A stretch of DNA of 64,000 nt from Thozetella sp. PMI_491 (GCA_021432635.1 MU270030.1:248001-312000); one strand, 5' to 3'; shown: positions 1 through 12,746, counted from the stretch's first letter. Translations and numbers: made by a program. The notes: generated by a model from the letters alone, not told the origin.

Positions 1-2302
1 CAGCGCGAGTGGGCGGATGGCTTCCAAATGGTTAGACATTGCCTCTTCCCCTTCTCTTGTTGCTTGGCTTGACTGCGCGGACGGCATGGCCGAGGCTCTC
101 TCTTCGCACTACTATCGGAGGGTTGGAGTAAAGAAGTCTCCTAGTTAGAGCAGACAATGAAACAGCCAAGAAAGCAAGTGTTAGGTACTGTGAGTATTTA
201 ATTTTTTTTTTTTTAAAAAAGGCTTAAAAGGGAAAAGGAACACCTCGAGAGGCGTAAGTCGGGCTAAGGTGGCCTTTTAGGCAGCTCAGTTTTAGCTACG
301 AAACCGGGGTCCTCCAGAGGCACTAGACTCCCCTGGCCGGATTTTATTCTACTTCTGTGGATCGACCTAGTAATCTGACTAAGCATACTATGTTATAACA
401 GGAAGGTCTTCTGTAGTAGCAGCCGCGTAAGCTGGAGCAACCCACTTCGCGGCGGCCGCGACGATGCCGACGGTAACCACAAGCTCAAGAGTGAAACTAT
501 CAACAGTAGATCGATTCTAACGCATGACTCTAGGTAGGTACTGGATGAGCAGGTATGTACCTGGCGATATTTGATCGGAGTATGGCCACGAGGAAGCATG
601 CCAATCTAAAATGACAGCAGTTGGACAGATTCTCACTGGGAGACCCTGCGATGGCACTCGATCAGACAAGGCTTACCCAGGTGCTTACCCAGGTGCTGAT
701 CTTCTCTGACGACAGGTAATGGCTGCTGGCAGTTTATGCGTGTATCTCATGCTTTAGCAGCAAAATGGCCTTATCTGTCTTATAATACAAGACACATCCT
801 AAGTACCCCAAGGGTTTCCTTGAAAACCTTTCACCTGTCTAGATGCCAGTCCAAACCGGATTATTTAAGAGTGATGGCAATGGTATCCCCATTTACGTCC
901 CAGGACCCTGCCTGATCGTTCAGGTCTATGGCAGTAAACTTGACTTGGGTCGCACCGTTTGGTTTTATACTGAACGTAATCATGCCTTAAGACCAGCAAT
1001 TGCTATATCAGCCCGATATAAAAGATGATTCTCGTCACTGAGAGTTCCTATTTCGTGGGTCTCCGGTGTCTTGTCACAGTCAAACCCCTCCACCCACCGC
1101 ATGGAGCAAGACCGCTTCGTGACCGAGAATATTATGTCGCGATACCGATTCACCAAGCTCTATGGGCATTGGAGAGGCAACTTCGGCAAACAGAGCAGTG
1201 TCTCGAAAAATGGAACGGTGGGGTCAAGAAGCTGAGTATGATGCTAGGCATCCTTGACGTGAATATCAAGGACGATAAATCCGAAGCAGGATCACCTCGC
1301 AAGCGAGTTTGTGAAAGGCAATATTCGGTTAACGACCTTGGTACTGTAGAACAACAGGTAAACTATTCTCCTACTTTCTTCCCGGTCACAAGTCCTAGCC
1401 TACCTGCTTTATCTTTGCTTTCGGATTGGCCGTCGCTCTTGCAAATCTCCCTAACATCATGTCAGCCGTACCCTCCCGTCTCTGGATCCGGAGAGCTAGC
1501 TAACGCTTGCCCCTTTGCCTCAGATTTTAGCTCTGAAATCCTATTGTCAACGAGTGGTGCAGGAACTGGCATGGAGTGCGCCGCGCCACCCGAATGCTGA
1601 GAGTATCGGTGATTGGCATCCAACTTGAAAGGCACATGCCTTAGTCCTTAGGTTCCCTAGAGTGGCGCATATGCGACCTGCGGAATACGCGTATCGTGCA
1701 GGGTGGCGCAAAGCAAACTGAATTCATTGGTCAGCTGAACAACGATACCAAGTGTTCCGGATTATCTACCGGGCGAAAACTTGCTCCGGCCACTCGTTGT
1801 TCTCCGGCTCTAGCCTCGTGACTAACATAACTGCTCAGTGCTCCGAGATGGCCTGGAAATTAGTCGACCTGGACAGCCTCACGGCTACACTGCGCTTGCA
1901 ATAGGCTATTGAATCTACCGCGCTCTGTAGGCTATTAAATTTGATGTTCTTGCCAGGTTTCCCTAAGAGATTTACTGTGTTCGGCAGTACACCCTCGGAG
2001 GAATGGTAACTGCACCCAAATTTAGCTAGCCGCTGTTAGTCTAGCTCATGGGAGAGTGGATGGCGCCAATCCCGGGGACACAATAGTGTCTCACACGCGC
2101 TACCCCAGATCCGAGAAGGAGTGCCATCTGCGCACATGGTCCCCGTGGGGTTCTCTAGCCTCGCCAAACTCCGAAAACCTGGCAGTATTTAAAATCACAC
2201 CTCCCGCTGCTCCCGTAATGCATCTCGGATCTCTTGTTAGCTTCAACCGTTGATCTGCGAGGCAAGCGAAAACTACTTGGCGGTCTTCTGACTACTGTGA
2301 AG
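1..2302. other. Gene-poor 5' flank
   Basis: No recognisable gene. A T-run followed by an A-run lies near 200-225. An open frame at 1025-1600 (191 codons) resembles no family I know and has no splice-extended neighbour. It may be chance or decayed sequence. The last 100 bases or so before 2303 are presumably the promoter of the MFS gene that follows. Confidence 0.6.
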
Positions 2303-4307
2303 ATGAGAGGAACGGCTATGGAATCGACGGCGAATCCCGTCGAGACCGAGGTTCAACGCCTCATCCGGCTCGACACCACGCCTTGGTACAAGAAGCCGAA
2401 TCTTCGTACCCTATATTTCTTGCTCATCCCAGTCTGTCTCGGTGTTGAAATGACAACGGGCTATGACGGCTCTGTCCTCAATGGACTGCAGGCCGTCAGC
2501 TCCTGGCAAACTTGTGAATACTTCCCTTCTCATCATGGCAATAGAATAATCTAACTTGACTCTGCCGCACCAGACTTTGGTAACCCGTCTGGTCTTACCC
2601 TCGGCATCTTGAGCGCCTCCTACAATCTCGGAGGCCTCATCACTCTTCCCATCATTCCAACATTCAACGATCGATTCGGGCGAAAGCACAGTATCACTCT
2701 TGGTTCCGCCATCCTAGCTACTGGAGTCGCCTTGCAAGCTGCCGCGATCAACTGTGAGTTTCAATCGCGTGGTTGTTACCTTTGGTCGCGGGATGCCGGG
2801 CTTGACGGACCTCTATCGCGCACAACGACTGACTTGTGGCAGATGGTATGTTTCTCGCGGCACGACTCATCGCCGGCATGGGCATTGCCTTTGCTGTTTC
2901 CGGCGCCTCTCAGCTGCTTGCCGAGCTCACCCACCCCCGTGAGCGTGCCGTCATCACCGGTCTCTTCAACGCTTCCTGGTCGGTTGGATCTATCCTCGCT
3001 GCCGGCATAACACTGGGAACTTACAACATGGGAAACGACTGGGCGTGGCGCATTCCTACCATCCTACAGATAGCTCCCTCCGCTCTACAGCTCACGTTCG
3101 TATGGTTCGTGCCTGACTCGCCCAGGTGGTTGATATCTAGAGATCTAACCGAGGAGGCATTCGAGATCCTGGTCAAGTATCACGCCGAAGGCGATCGTGA
3201 CAGCCCCTTTGTTCACGCTGAGTTTCAGGAAATCTCCAACCAGATTCGCCTAGAGGTTGAGAACTCGCGGAGGCACTGGATCGAGCTGCTCCAGACCCCT
3301 GGTAACAGGAAGAGAACGCTCATCGCCACTTGTGTCGGCATCTTCACCCAGTGGTCTGGAAATGGTCTCATCTCGTGCGGTCCTTCCTGTCCAGAATTCT
3401 CTGGGTTTGTAGGACATCAATGATTTCGCTAACATAACTTAGATACTACCTTTCGCGTGTCCTAAACACCATCGGTATCACTGACAAGAGAACCCAAAAC
3501 GTCCTCAACCTTTCTCTCTCGGTATGCTTAACTTGCTGGTGCTCACTATCCTCGTCACCGCGTCTTTCTAACCGGTGATGATACAGTGCTTCCAATTATG
3601 CGTTGGTGTCAGCGCCTCGTTCCTCACTCGCATCCTTAAGCGTCGCACGCAGTACCTCACGGCCTTCTGTGGCATGATTCTCACATTCTCCATCTGGACA
3701 GGGTGCAGCGCCTACTATTCAACAAGCTCCAACCACGATGCTGCTACCGCTGTGGTCGCCTTCATCTTCATTTACTACATGTCGTATCACATCATGCAGC
3801 CGCTTACCTACATCTACGTAACGGAGGTCTTCCCCTTCATCTACCGCGCGAAAGGTGTTGCCCTCCTGCAGTTTTTCACTCGTGGGACCACGGCCTTCAA
3901 CTCATTCGTCAACCCCATTGGTATGGACAGCCTCGGTTGGAAGTTTCTCCTCGTCTACCTCGTAAGTCCTGGCTCATAGTTTCGGTTGGACTCGCAGTGG
4001 CACCTTCGCACCTTCATGACCGCAGTGCGGAGAGCTTTCATCTATTTGCCCTAACATAAAGCGATAGGTCTGGCTCTGTGTCGAAACCACCATCATCTAC
4101 TTCCTGTATCCTGAAACCCAGGGACGGACTTTGGAAGAGCTCGCGCAGCGTAAGTACCGCATCCCTCCACCCTCAGTTCCTACGAACCGTGGCTAAACTA
4201 CTTTGGCAGTCTTTGATGATGATGTTCTTACCGCCGAACCAAAGCTTGCTGGCGAGGATGAAGAGGGGCAACCAGGCTCGGTCACCAGGAAGGCATGGCC
4301 AATTTGA
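2303..4307 (+). CDS. MFS sugar porter (lactose-permease-like clade)
   Basis: Twelve-helix plasma-membrane sugar/H+ symporter of the fungal SP family (Sugar_tr). Seven exons: 2303-2513, 2574-2753, 2843-3374, 3443-3521, 3587-3961, 4068-4149, 4210-4307, giving 518 aa. ATG at 2318 is an alternative start. Family marks in order are GYDGSVLNG in the first helix, DRFGRK after helix 2, PRERAVITG in the middle of the N-half, PDSPRW before the central loop, and PETQGRTLEE near the end. Introns are 60-106 nt and most have CTAAC branch points. It converges on the FAD monooxygenase and is the likely uptake step for region 1. Its substrate could equally be a sugar acid or a small aromatic acid. Family call is firm, substrate unknown. 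Confidence 0.85.
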
Positions 4308-4624
4308 TAAATATCGTACCATCTCCACGCAGAGGGAATTGAGGGCAAAGATTGAACGAAACAACCGTGACGAATGCACTTAGCACTATACTGAGCAGTG
4401 AGGGCCGTGGTCTGAGGCTTGTGGCCACCTGCATCATCCTGTTAGCAAGCTCTGCGTTGGGTAGGGAGTCAATCAAATGCTGATAGCTACTAAGGGCTAA
4501 GGGATTGCAGGGATAGGTGTTGTAGGCCACACAGATACAAAACAGCGGATGAATCAATTTCATATTAATAGCGTACAGCTTGCTAGCTGCAGCCGGTCGA
4601 ACCTCTGAGCAAGGCCCTAAGAGC
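4308..4624. other. Convergent intergenic spacer
   Basis: A 317-nt spacer between the 3' ends of the MFS porter and the FAD monooxygenase. It should hold both terminators. Nothing else is recognised. Confidence 0.6.
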
Positions 4625-6687
4625 CTATTTCTGGAAGGCTGCCAGTCCTTCCACCTTGTTTTGATCCACATTGCCTAGTGTTGAAGTGAACCCCTTCTCC
4701 TTGACCACATCTAAAACGTCTACTGTTGCACTATTCTCGGAGAGAGCACTCTCTCGTCCCGTAGCGATCTTGAGGACCTGCTCAACGTCAACACTTACGT
4801 TTCCATTGATCGGAGCGCGCCATGAGACATGGTCATCCGGGCGGATCAGTACAGCCTCACGGCCCCAGATGTCCCGGACGTGCTTCTCCTCAGGGAGATG
4901 CACCTGAAGCAGCGGAATATTTAGCCGCGCCGCGGCCTCGCTGAATTTGGTAGCCCATTTGCCCACTTCAGAGAAGTCGACTATCGTGTAATCCGGCCCA
5001 AGCAGATCAAAGATGCTTGTCTCACTGCCCTCGAGAAACACATGCGGCACGCGAGACCCGGGCCAGGTACTCGGGATGTAGTTCCGGGGGTTCCATTCCG
5101 GCTCTTGAACCTCACCATCTGGGACCACCACGGGAGAGCCGTTGTATCGATAGCCCATCTCGATGCCGTGGTCTTGGTTCTCCCCGTCGTGAGACTCGAA
5201 ATGTTCGGCTATCCGGGCCCGGAGTTTCTTGCCTTCTTCAGAATCAGAGAGGACCGCGCCAGGCCTTTCTCTGACCCATGACTGGTAGTCTCCGTGCACC
5301 TTCCAGTGGACGCCGGAGCGCTCAATGTTCCGCACGGCAACGGGCTTGCGCTCCGCCTCGTATGAGTCCAGCAGATACTTTCCACCATAGCCGTGTAGAA
5401 TGGCAGCCAGTTTCCAGCCAATATCGAAGCAGTCGCCCACCGCGGTGTTCATGCCGTAGCCTCCGGTCGGGATATTCTGATGCGCCGCGTCGCCGCAGAT
5501 GAAAATTCGGCGGCTCGATGAAGCGAACCGCTCGGCGACATAGATATTCGGTCGCCAGGTGCTCTTCACCAAGATCTGGTCGATCTTAATAGGATAGGGG
5601 CTGCTGGAACCGCCGAGGGCGTCGTATATGACCTTCTCCGGGCTGAGTGTCTCCCAATCTGTTCCCAGCGGCATAGGCCAATGTACGGTCCACGTATCGA
5701 CCTCATCTTGGGCGATAATTCCGGAACCGGCTGTAAGAAAAATATGCCAAAATTGACCGTATTTTTGAAGGGCGGTGAGGTCGCGAGACTTGAAGTGCAC
5801 AAGGAAAATCGAGGTTGGTCTGTCCGGCATTCTGTCAACGATCGATCCCGGAACGACGCTGTGGGGGAGCATAACACATTTGATAAGCGCTTACATAGGC
5901 CCGCCGATCAACTCAGATCCCATTGCCATTCGCACGCGACTACCGGCACCATCACATCCCAGCACGTACTGACTGTGGACAATGTGCTTCTCGCCGGTGC
6001 TAACGTCCACCAGCGTGGATTCGACCCCATCCTCTCTCTCAGTGAGGGACTCGAACTTGAGGCCGAAATGGGAATCTATGTGCGATTCCGCCTGGATTCG
6101 AGGCTTGAGCCAGGCTTCAAAGATCGCTTGGGAGCAGCGTTGGTACGGCTCTCTAGGCATCGAGCCATCGTTTTGTCCTTTAATTCGCTCTCTCCAGGCA
6201 TTGGGAGAGGCGAGTTTCTTGAGATTATAGTTAGCGGTGGACGCGGAATACAGAGGAGTCCTTTGTTATGCCTCACCCATTTGCCTATGCATCGCCCGCC
6301 GTCAGAGAGACCTGAGCTGACCAAGGTGTCGAAGGAAAGTTCTTGGCTGACACCTGCAGAAGCAGAAAGCGATTATCAGTGGTGGTGTTACCATCCAAGG
6401 TCAGTGAGTCCGACTAACCAACTTCTCTCAGCCCCCGAGAAATCCCGAGCCTATTGAACAGTTCCATGCTTCTGGAATTGGTAACATCCATCTTGGGCCA
6501 TTTTGTCGTATCCAAGTTGCGTTCGACGAGCATACAACGGATGCCATGTCGAGCGAGTTGAAGGGATGAAATCAGCCCGGAAGGGCCACCGCCCACGACG
6601 AGAATGGGCGTTCGATGCTCTATAGCCTATTCTAAAGTAAAAGAAAACATGGCCAAAGATCGGTATAAGTTAGGTATGCCATACCAT
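4625..6687 (-). CDS. Class A FAD-dependent aromatic hydroxylase (phenol hydroxylase-like)
   Basis: Predicted NAD(P)H- and O2-dependent ring hydroxylase that would add an ortho hydroxyl to a phenol. Five exons on the minus strand: 6687-6685 (the ATG only), 6626-6419, 6353-6277, 6217-5895, 5858-4625, giving 614 aa. The N-terminus shows the FAD Rossmann motif GGGPSG (about residues 13-18), then the CDG motif (GCDGAG) and the FAD-ribityl motif GDAAH followed by PTGGYGMN. The C-terminal 170 residues match the thioredoxin-like dimerisation domain of PheA-type hydroxylases. Without the ATG-only first exon the frame meets a stop just before the first beta strand, so I chose that start. Intron 4 is only 36 nt. 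The gene is divergent from a Zn2Cys6 regulator over 666 nt. Substrate not deducible. Confidence 0.88.
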
Positions 6688-7353
6688 TGTCCAGATTTTT
6701 TGTAGAAAGTAGATGGGTGTGTCTTTGTGAGTGTCTGTGTGCGTGTATGTGGATCACCCGCCTAGCCGCTGAGACGATGAAAAGACTAGTGATGTCCCGT
6801 TCTAAGAAGACCACATCACCCCACCCCAAAAATACGGTTATAAATGTATTCATGCTCAAGCTTGTTCGAGGACGGCATTCCGTCCAACAACCGACATCCG
6901 TCCCCACAATTACGCATTGCCGCTCCGTGCATCCTTTAGTTTGGCAAAGCTCAGATGACAAACCACGACTAAGCTGCCACCAAAGGGTATACGTGCAATG
7001 TGTAAGCAAAAAGAAAACACCGGAGCTCGGCATTTTGGTGGACACTACCTCATCTAGCGCCTCCTCGATCCCTCTTTTCCAGGCACCCTTCCGTCCTTCC
7101 TCTCAAGAAATACAGTCTCTGCAACCAACGACAGTTCTCATCCGCAGTACTGTGACATTGAAACGGCATTTTACTCCATCCGGGAGAAAGAGCTAGATTT
7201 CCCATCCTGACCCGGGCGACCCCGGTACGCCGCGACCTTCCGGGGTCCCGGTCAACGAACCCGATCAAGCTCCCAGGACATGGGCGGCTGAGGTCTAAGA
7301 CGGAGCAAACAGGCCACCCACTCCCGAGCGACGTATCCGAACCCCGAGGGACG
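6688..7353. promoter_or_regulatory. Shared promoter of FAD hydroxylase and Zn2Cys6 regulator
   Basis: A 666-nt divergent intergenic region. It contains a short GT-rich stretch (6716-6750) and a GC-rich block near 7205-7260 with CGG and CCG half-sites suited to Gal4-type factors, including clustered CCCGG/CCGGGG words. Joint control of the two genes is inferred from geometry only. Confidence 0.5.
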
Positions 7354-9652
7354 ATGGCTGAGAGCGGGCCGTCGGTTCAAAGTAGAGGCTACAGAGCCTG
7401 CTTACAGTGCAGACGGTAAAGGCGCCGAGTCTCAAGATGAAAGTGATTGCGTGACGGAGATGAGCCACTAACTTCTCTCCTACCATAGCAAAAAGACAAA
7501 ATGTGAGTGGCCGCGGTAGAGGAATCAATCCAGAGCTCCGTTGACAAAGAGTCAAGGTGATATGTTACTACCGATCTGCGGCCTCTGTCAGCGGACCGGG
7601 GGGGACTGCACTTTCCCCAAGAAGAGAAAGGCTCCCGAACACCGCAATCCAATAAATAAAGAGAGCCAAAAGGCACAAAAAGACAGACTAGGTAAGCCTG
7701 CTAATTAGCGACCCGAGGACGACAATAGCGCTGACATGTCATTTACTTAGATCGCCTAGTCAGTCTCTTGGAGGCCAGGCTGGACGGAGGCAGAAGCGTT
7801 GGGGATCTGCTCTCCCCTACTGATCGCCCGACATGGATGGCTAGCGCCTCACTTGACGTCAACTCCACCCCTCCAGCGGAGCATCTAAGAGCTGGCCACT
7901 CCGACGACTTGATCTCGGCTGCTTCTTACAACGACCTAAACGAGAGCGTGGCGGTCGACAGCCGGCAGGCTGAGTGCCAGCGTCAATTCTCGGAAGACGC
8001 ATTAGATATTCCAGGAGAGGTCGCTGGAGAGCTAGTCGGCCTGTTTTTTGACAAAATTCAACCGTGGCTACCAATTTTCCATCGGCCCCGATTCTGGGCT
8101 CGCTATATGGATGATACCCTTGATGGCCACACATCTTGTCGGCAAGTATTGCCCGAGGAAGCTTTCATGCTCAACGGGATCTTCGCCCTCTCAGCACGTT
8201 ACTCATCAAGTCCGTATTTCGGCACCATTTCCCAAAGAAACCGAGGAAATCGCTTCGCCGAACGAGCCATGGCCCTCTATAGATCCTCTCTAGGCGCCGA
8301 ATCTTCCAACTTGGTTTATCTCCAAGGCTGCATCCTCTTGGCTTTCTACTGTTATACCTCCGGGCCCTGTCGTTTCGGCTGGATGTTAACAGGTCTATGT
8401 GTTCGACTGGCGTATGATCTAGGGCTCGATAACATGGACGAATGCGACGACAGCTTGGTTGACACGAGTCGCTGGGTTCGAAAAGAAGAGCTGCGTAGGG
8501 CGTGGTGGCTTGTCTGGGAGCTTGATGCCTTCGGCTCCACTATGTTAAGACGGCCTTATGCCATAGACCGTCACAGGATGACGGTTCGACTACCTGTGAG
8601 CGACGAAGCCTGGTTTGCCGGAACACCACTACAGTCTGCCCCGCTTCGTACGAAACCGGTAGACTCATGGAAAAGTCTCCATCATTGCGAGAACCAGGAC
8701 GCCAGGGCGCTGTTCCTAGTAGCCAACTATATGATGACGTTAGCCCACGACATGACGCAGGCACAAGGAGGGTCCAAGGAGGAAGCGCAAGAGCTCGCAG
8801 ACTCCATAAGCTGCTTTGCGTTATCGCTGCCTCAGGACTGCCGCCTGGGAATCTGCTCCTTAACCGCCTCTGCCTTGGATGTCGAAAACGTTTCCACCAG
8901 TAATTGGATCATTTGCCTTCATCTGATGCTGGAAACTGCTCGATCCACAGTCGATGCGCTGGATGCTATTGCAGAAGGTAAGGTGCAGCCGCGATGCTGG
9001 GGCTACGCAGTTCGGGGACGAGAGATGTCCCGTATCGTCGCTCGCTGGAGTGCGGAACACATCTCTGTGTCTCATCCTTTTATTGCATGTATAATGCTCC
9101 TCCCATCGTCACCCTCTTTTGCAATCTCGTTGGTCGATCTAGGACGTCGTGGAAATCCCGACTTGTTCAAACTGGTGCTCGATCAGTACGCTGCAGTATG
9201 GAACCTCGGCTCAATTCTTCTCAGTAAGCCGGCAAAGCTGTGCAGTGCCTTGAGATATTGCTAATGATCATCAAGGGATAAGAAATCTGGTCGAAAGCGG
9301 CGGTGACCCTTCTCCAGAAGAGGAGAGCTTAGCAAAACTCTTCGCAATGTTTTCACCCTACTCGATTAATAGAATCAAGGCCCTAGGTGTGGATTCTGGG
9401 CCCGTTACCAGATCTGTATCGTCCGTTCTTCCACAATGTCAGCCAGCGGCGGTGCAAGCGTGCCACAATCCTAGTTTTTTCAGCCGGCGGCAGCCTTCAC
9501 CTAACCTACTTCCTCCCCCTTACTCTATGGTACAACACAATGCTGGGGCCGAATATGACCTAGCGATGGAGTCACCAGACTTTTGGAGCTCCTTAGAAGG
9601 CAACATAACTGTATTGGAAGGCCAGGCCAATCTTGAAGCCTTTGACCTGTAG
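7354..9652 (+). CDS. Zn2Cys6 transcription factor 1
   Basis: Pathway-specific DNA-binding regulator. Five exons: 7354-7415, 7489-7502, 7557-7691, 7751-9223, 9276-9652, giving 686 aa. The binuclear zinc cluster is split over three exons, one of them only 14 nt. After splicing it is canonical, with Cys at residues 16, 19, 26, 33, 36 and 43 (C-x2-C-x6-C-x6-C-x2-C-x6-C). A basic linker (KKRK) follows, then the Fungal_trans (PF04082-type) regulatory domain, recognised by the FFDKIQPWLPIFH block and a later RRAWWLVWELD block. Splicing intron 2 at CAAG restores the third Cys, which decided that boundary. It is divergent from the FAD hydroxylase and probably controls region 1 (inference). Confidence 0.88.
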
Positions 9653-10266
9653 GATTACCTGCGATGTCGGCACTGCCCTTGATTGCTTTTGAAATTAAAC
9701 CATATCGCAACGGCTGTGCATGTGAGGACGGACTTTTAACGGGCTGCTTAGCGCTCTGGACTTATATTGCCTCGTCGACCCCTCGTGGCATTGTACATGT
9801 ATTAGTCCTGCCTGTTTTGCAATATTCTGTTAAAAGAAGTGGCCTGCTGGGTGCGCTAGATAAATGACCAGGAAATTGAGTAACCTGTAAGGATTCAAAT
9901 TCTGGGCTTCCGCCACTGACGGAGGCGAAGGGTGTGCAAGATGACAGGTAGCGATAGTTGATTGAGTAACTTTGATTCCAAGAAGCCACATGGGAATTTT
10001 CCAGTAGATAAATTTAAGCTTGGTCCCACGACGAAAGACGGTGGTCTGGGTTTGCATCGCAAATTTGCACATGGATACCACGGCGCGGTATTACCGGCTT
10101 TCACCGGCCATCTGCCACCGCCGACAGTATAACAGTCCGAGCCAAGGCTGCATTGTTTACGCTCGCTGCAATGCTCTCATTTCCAACAAGACTTGAGTTG
10201 GCATGTTGCATTCGTGGCTCGTTCTTGACAATTAAAGTTTGATTTACGTTATACCAAGCAGATTTC
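9653..10266. other. Intergenic, no gene seen
   Basis: A 614-nt spacer between the 3' end of the regulator and the lipocalin-like gene on the same strand. Short frames here show no family resemblance. It presumably holds the lipocalin-like promoter. Confidence 0.5.
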
Positions 10267-10823
10267 ATGGAGAAATCCGCAGCTAAGCTATGGGGTGTTT
10301 GGAAACTCGTCTCTTTCACCCTGACCACAAACGATGAGGACCATACGACTACTCTTGAGCCAATGGGCGCGCACCCCACTGGTAGAATCTTGTTTACGCC
10401 CGATGGGTATATGAGCGTTATCACCCAATCTGAGAAAATTGGATCTAGGAGTCCGTCCACATGGCCTCTATGCGGGATCGAAGAGATTGCAAACATTGCT
10501 CGGCATACAACCACTTACTGTGGCCAATACAGGGTCTGGAAGGAGGGTCAAGCGCAGATCCTTGCCACTAGTGTCGAAATGGCACTAGACTATAGCTGGG
10601 TTGGTAAGGACCAAGTCCGAATTTGGGATTTTGAGGAAAGCACTGGAAAGGAAATATTGGTTTTGAGACCTAAGCAGAACATTACGGTGTCGGTGGGTCT
10701 TTCAAGCTCCACCAGAGGCTGCGGGATATATGCTAATTTGGGCATGTGATCCAGGATGGGAAAACGGGCTCCGGTGCATTTCGTTGGGAAAGAGTTCTCT
10801 CGTTCTCTAGCGGGAACAGATAG
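10267..10823 (+). CDS. Lipocalin-like domain protein (Lipocalin_5 type)
   Basis: Small soluble beta-barrel protein of the fungal/bacterial lipocalin-like family. Two exons, 10267-10686 and 10755-10823, give 162 aa. Family marks are KLWGVWKLVSF at the start, GRILFTPDGYMS (about residues 39-50), YCGQYRV in the middle, and SWVGKDQVR near the end. Reading through without splicing gives an unrelated tail. Removing the 68-nt intron, which has a GCTAAT branch point, gives a family-like end containing FRWERV. No signal peptide is seen. Such proteins occur in fungal metabolic clusters, where some act as isomerases or small-molecule binders. Here it may bind or rearrange an aromatic intermediate, which is speculative. 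Confidence 0.75.
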
Positions 10824-11337
10824 ACTGTAATGGAATAAAATATTGCCACTACCAGATCCTATGCCACTAAAGCTTCAATTTTTATTTTACAAGGCCAATC
10901 TCGAGGACACGTACGTCTTCGAAATATCCGGGAATGTGACGAAAAATGATAGGGGCAAATCTGCTGGTTCTTCCGACGCGTTCTCAAAAAGTGTAGGCAG
11001 TTTAAGGTCAAATGACCGTGATTAATATTGATTACTAGTATCGGAACACTTCTCTTGGTGCCGGCCATGGTTTTGATATCTCCGTCTCATCTATACCGGC
11101 AGAATGTAATTCAGAAGCACTGATCCATCCGACCTAGGGTACGATCGACTCAGGGCTCGCCATTGTGCAGTATTCTGGGATGTTAATTGCTTCCCGAGAA
11201 GGATTGGCGGCCATTTCACTCTTATTGAGCCTCAATCAAGTGCCAAACATGGGAAAGCTAGCTTAAAGGGGGATGGCTATAAGGGGCGTCTCCTTCACAA
11301 TTTATTAATCCTGTATCTGCATCCTGACGGTTTCATT
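10824..11337. other. Convergent spacer
   Basis: A 514-nt spacer between the 3' ends of the lipocalin-like gene and the FAH-family gene. Nothing recognisable beyond expected terminators. Confidence 0.5.
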
Positions 11338-12309
11338 CTACTTCTCGAACACAATCTTGTTCGAAATCATGCCGAGACTATCCAGTTCCACCACAACGAC
11401 ATGGCCATCTTTGAGGTACTTTCCTTGGATGGCACCAACACCGGAAGGAGTTCCAGTCATGATGACAGTGCCCCGTCTGAGCGTTGTGCCCTTCGTCAAA
11501 TGCTCGATGATTTGTTGAACTGTCCAGATCATGTCGCTTGTCTCCGTCTCTTGTCTTAGCTCACCATTGACTATGGTTCTGTACTTTAGCTTCTGTGGGT
11601 CCGGGACCAGCTCTCGAGAGTAAATAGCAGGGCCGATGGGCGCGAAGGTGTCGAAGGCCTTGGCGTAAGTGAACTGACCCCCTGACACCCCCGGAGCTTG
11701 GAAATTCCGTGCCGAGATATCATTACCGATTGTATAACCGAGCACATAGTCCAAGGCTTCTGAAGCTGAGATATTCTTCGCGTCACGGCCCATGACAACG
11801 CAAAGCTCGCCTTCGTAATCAAGCCTCTCCTGTGCAACTGGGTGTACGATAACGTCCTGGGTCGGGCCGGCCAGCGCATCAGCTGGCTTTGCGAAGATGA
11901 CAGGGTATTTCGGAACCGTGAGCTGCAATTAAGTCCATTAGCAAGAGTAGTTCGATTAGCCTTGTGGCGAGGAGCGCCGCCTCAGTCCGCTTCAGGGTTA
12001 TGAGATGGCCACGCACTTTGGCCTCCTCAGCATGCTTCCGGTAGTTCAACCCTACACACATAATAATTGGGGTTCGTTCCACAGGACAGAGGAGCTTGGG
12101 TTCTAGGAGTCAGCAGTAAGCTTCGAATAATAGATTATCCTGCGGCCACCCACCGCTTGTGCGGTAAAAGTCTCCGACGTTGCAGTGAAGCCGTCTTCAA
12201 GATTTCCTCGAAGTTTTTTGATCAAGTGACCACGCTCATCGCTGTTTACGAGGTCGCCATAACAGGCCTCACCACCTTCCTCGTAGCGGACCAACTTTTG
12301 GAATGCCAT
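11338..12309 (-). CDS. Fumarylacetoacetate hydrolase family protein (FAHD-like)
   Basis: Member of the FAH fold: Mg-dependent hydrolases, decarboxylases and isomerases acting on beta-dicarbonyl or acylpyruvate products of ring cleavage. Three exons on the minus strand: 12309-12150, 12102-12017, 11922-11338, giving 276 aa. The N-terminal part ends with ERTPIIMCVGLNYRKHAEE, standard for the family. The metal-binding acidic motif lies in DYEGELCVVMG, and the Asp in GNDISARN. The C-terminal TGTPSGVGA is diagnostic. Intron 1 is 47 nt with a weak GTGGCC donor, chosen because only it joins the frame to the conserved PKLLCP segment. Divergent from the extradiol dioxygenase over 437 nt, so it probably processes the ring-cleavage product. 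Exact substrate unknown. Confidence 0.88.
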
Positions 12310-12746
12310 TTTGTGACGAACTAGGTAGTTGCCGACCCTTGGACGCATGCAATTGATCCAAGCACTGAATTTGGGGGGAGCGCCGGGACAAATAATAACA
12401 AGTATGATGGGTAGTTACCCGATAGTCAAATCCAAATTATTAGTCGCTGACACAATCAAGCGCGCACCCCGGGAAAACCGTTGTTCGTCGAGTGGGGAGG
12501 CCCTGCCGATGCATCCATGGCAGAGCGCACCACGGCAGAACGCGGCCTTGGTCGGACCAGCCGGCGAAACCGCGCCCGACCGTGGCCGGTATTGCATTAG
12601 CCTGTACCAGCCTGTGCCAGCCTGGATCTAGCCGTCGCGAATAGTATAAGCTGCCAGTTCCAGATCCTATTCTGAAATATGCCCTGCACATACCTCATTG
12701 TTCTGAAGATTTTTTTTGCCCCGTCATCGAATCCATCCAAGCCGCC
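12310..12746. promoter_or_regulatory. Shared promoter of FAH hydrolase and extradiol dioxygenase
   Basis: A 437-nt divergent region. It contains a GC-rich stretch near 12520-12600 with several CCG/CGG words, including GGTCGGACC and CCGGCG, and an AT-rich box near 12640-12650 ahead of the dioxygenase. The geometry suggests the two genes are co-expressed. Confidence 0.5.

Noticed and set aside
1025-1600. 191-codon open frame near the left end
   Set aside because: No recognisable domain, no splice-compatible neighbours and low-complexity stretches; not supported as a gene.
6716-6760. GT-rich stretch as a regulatory microsatellite
   Set aside because: Too short and imperfect to call a functional repeat.
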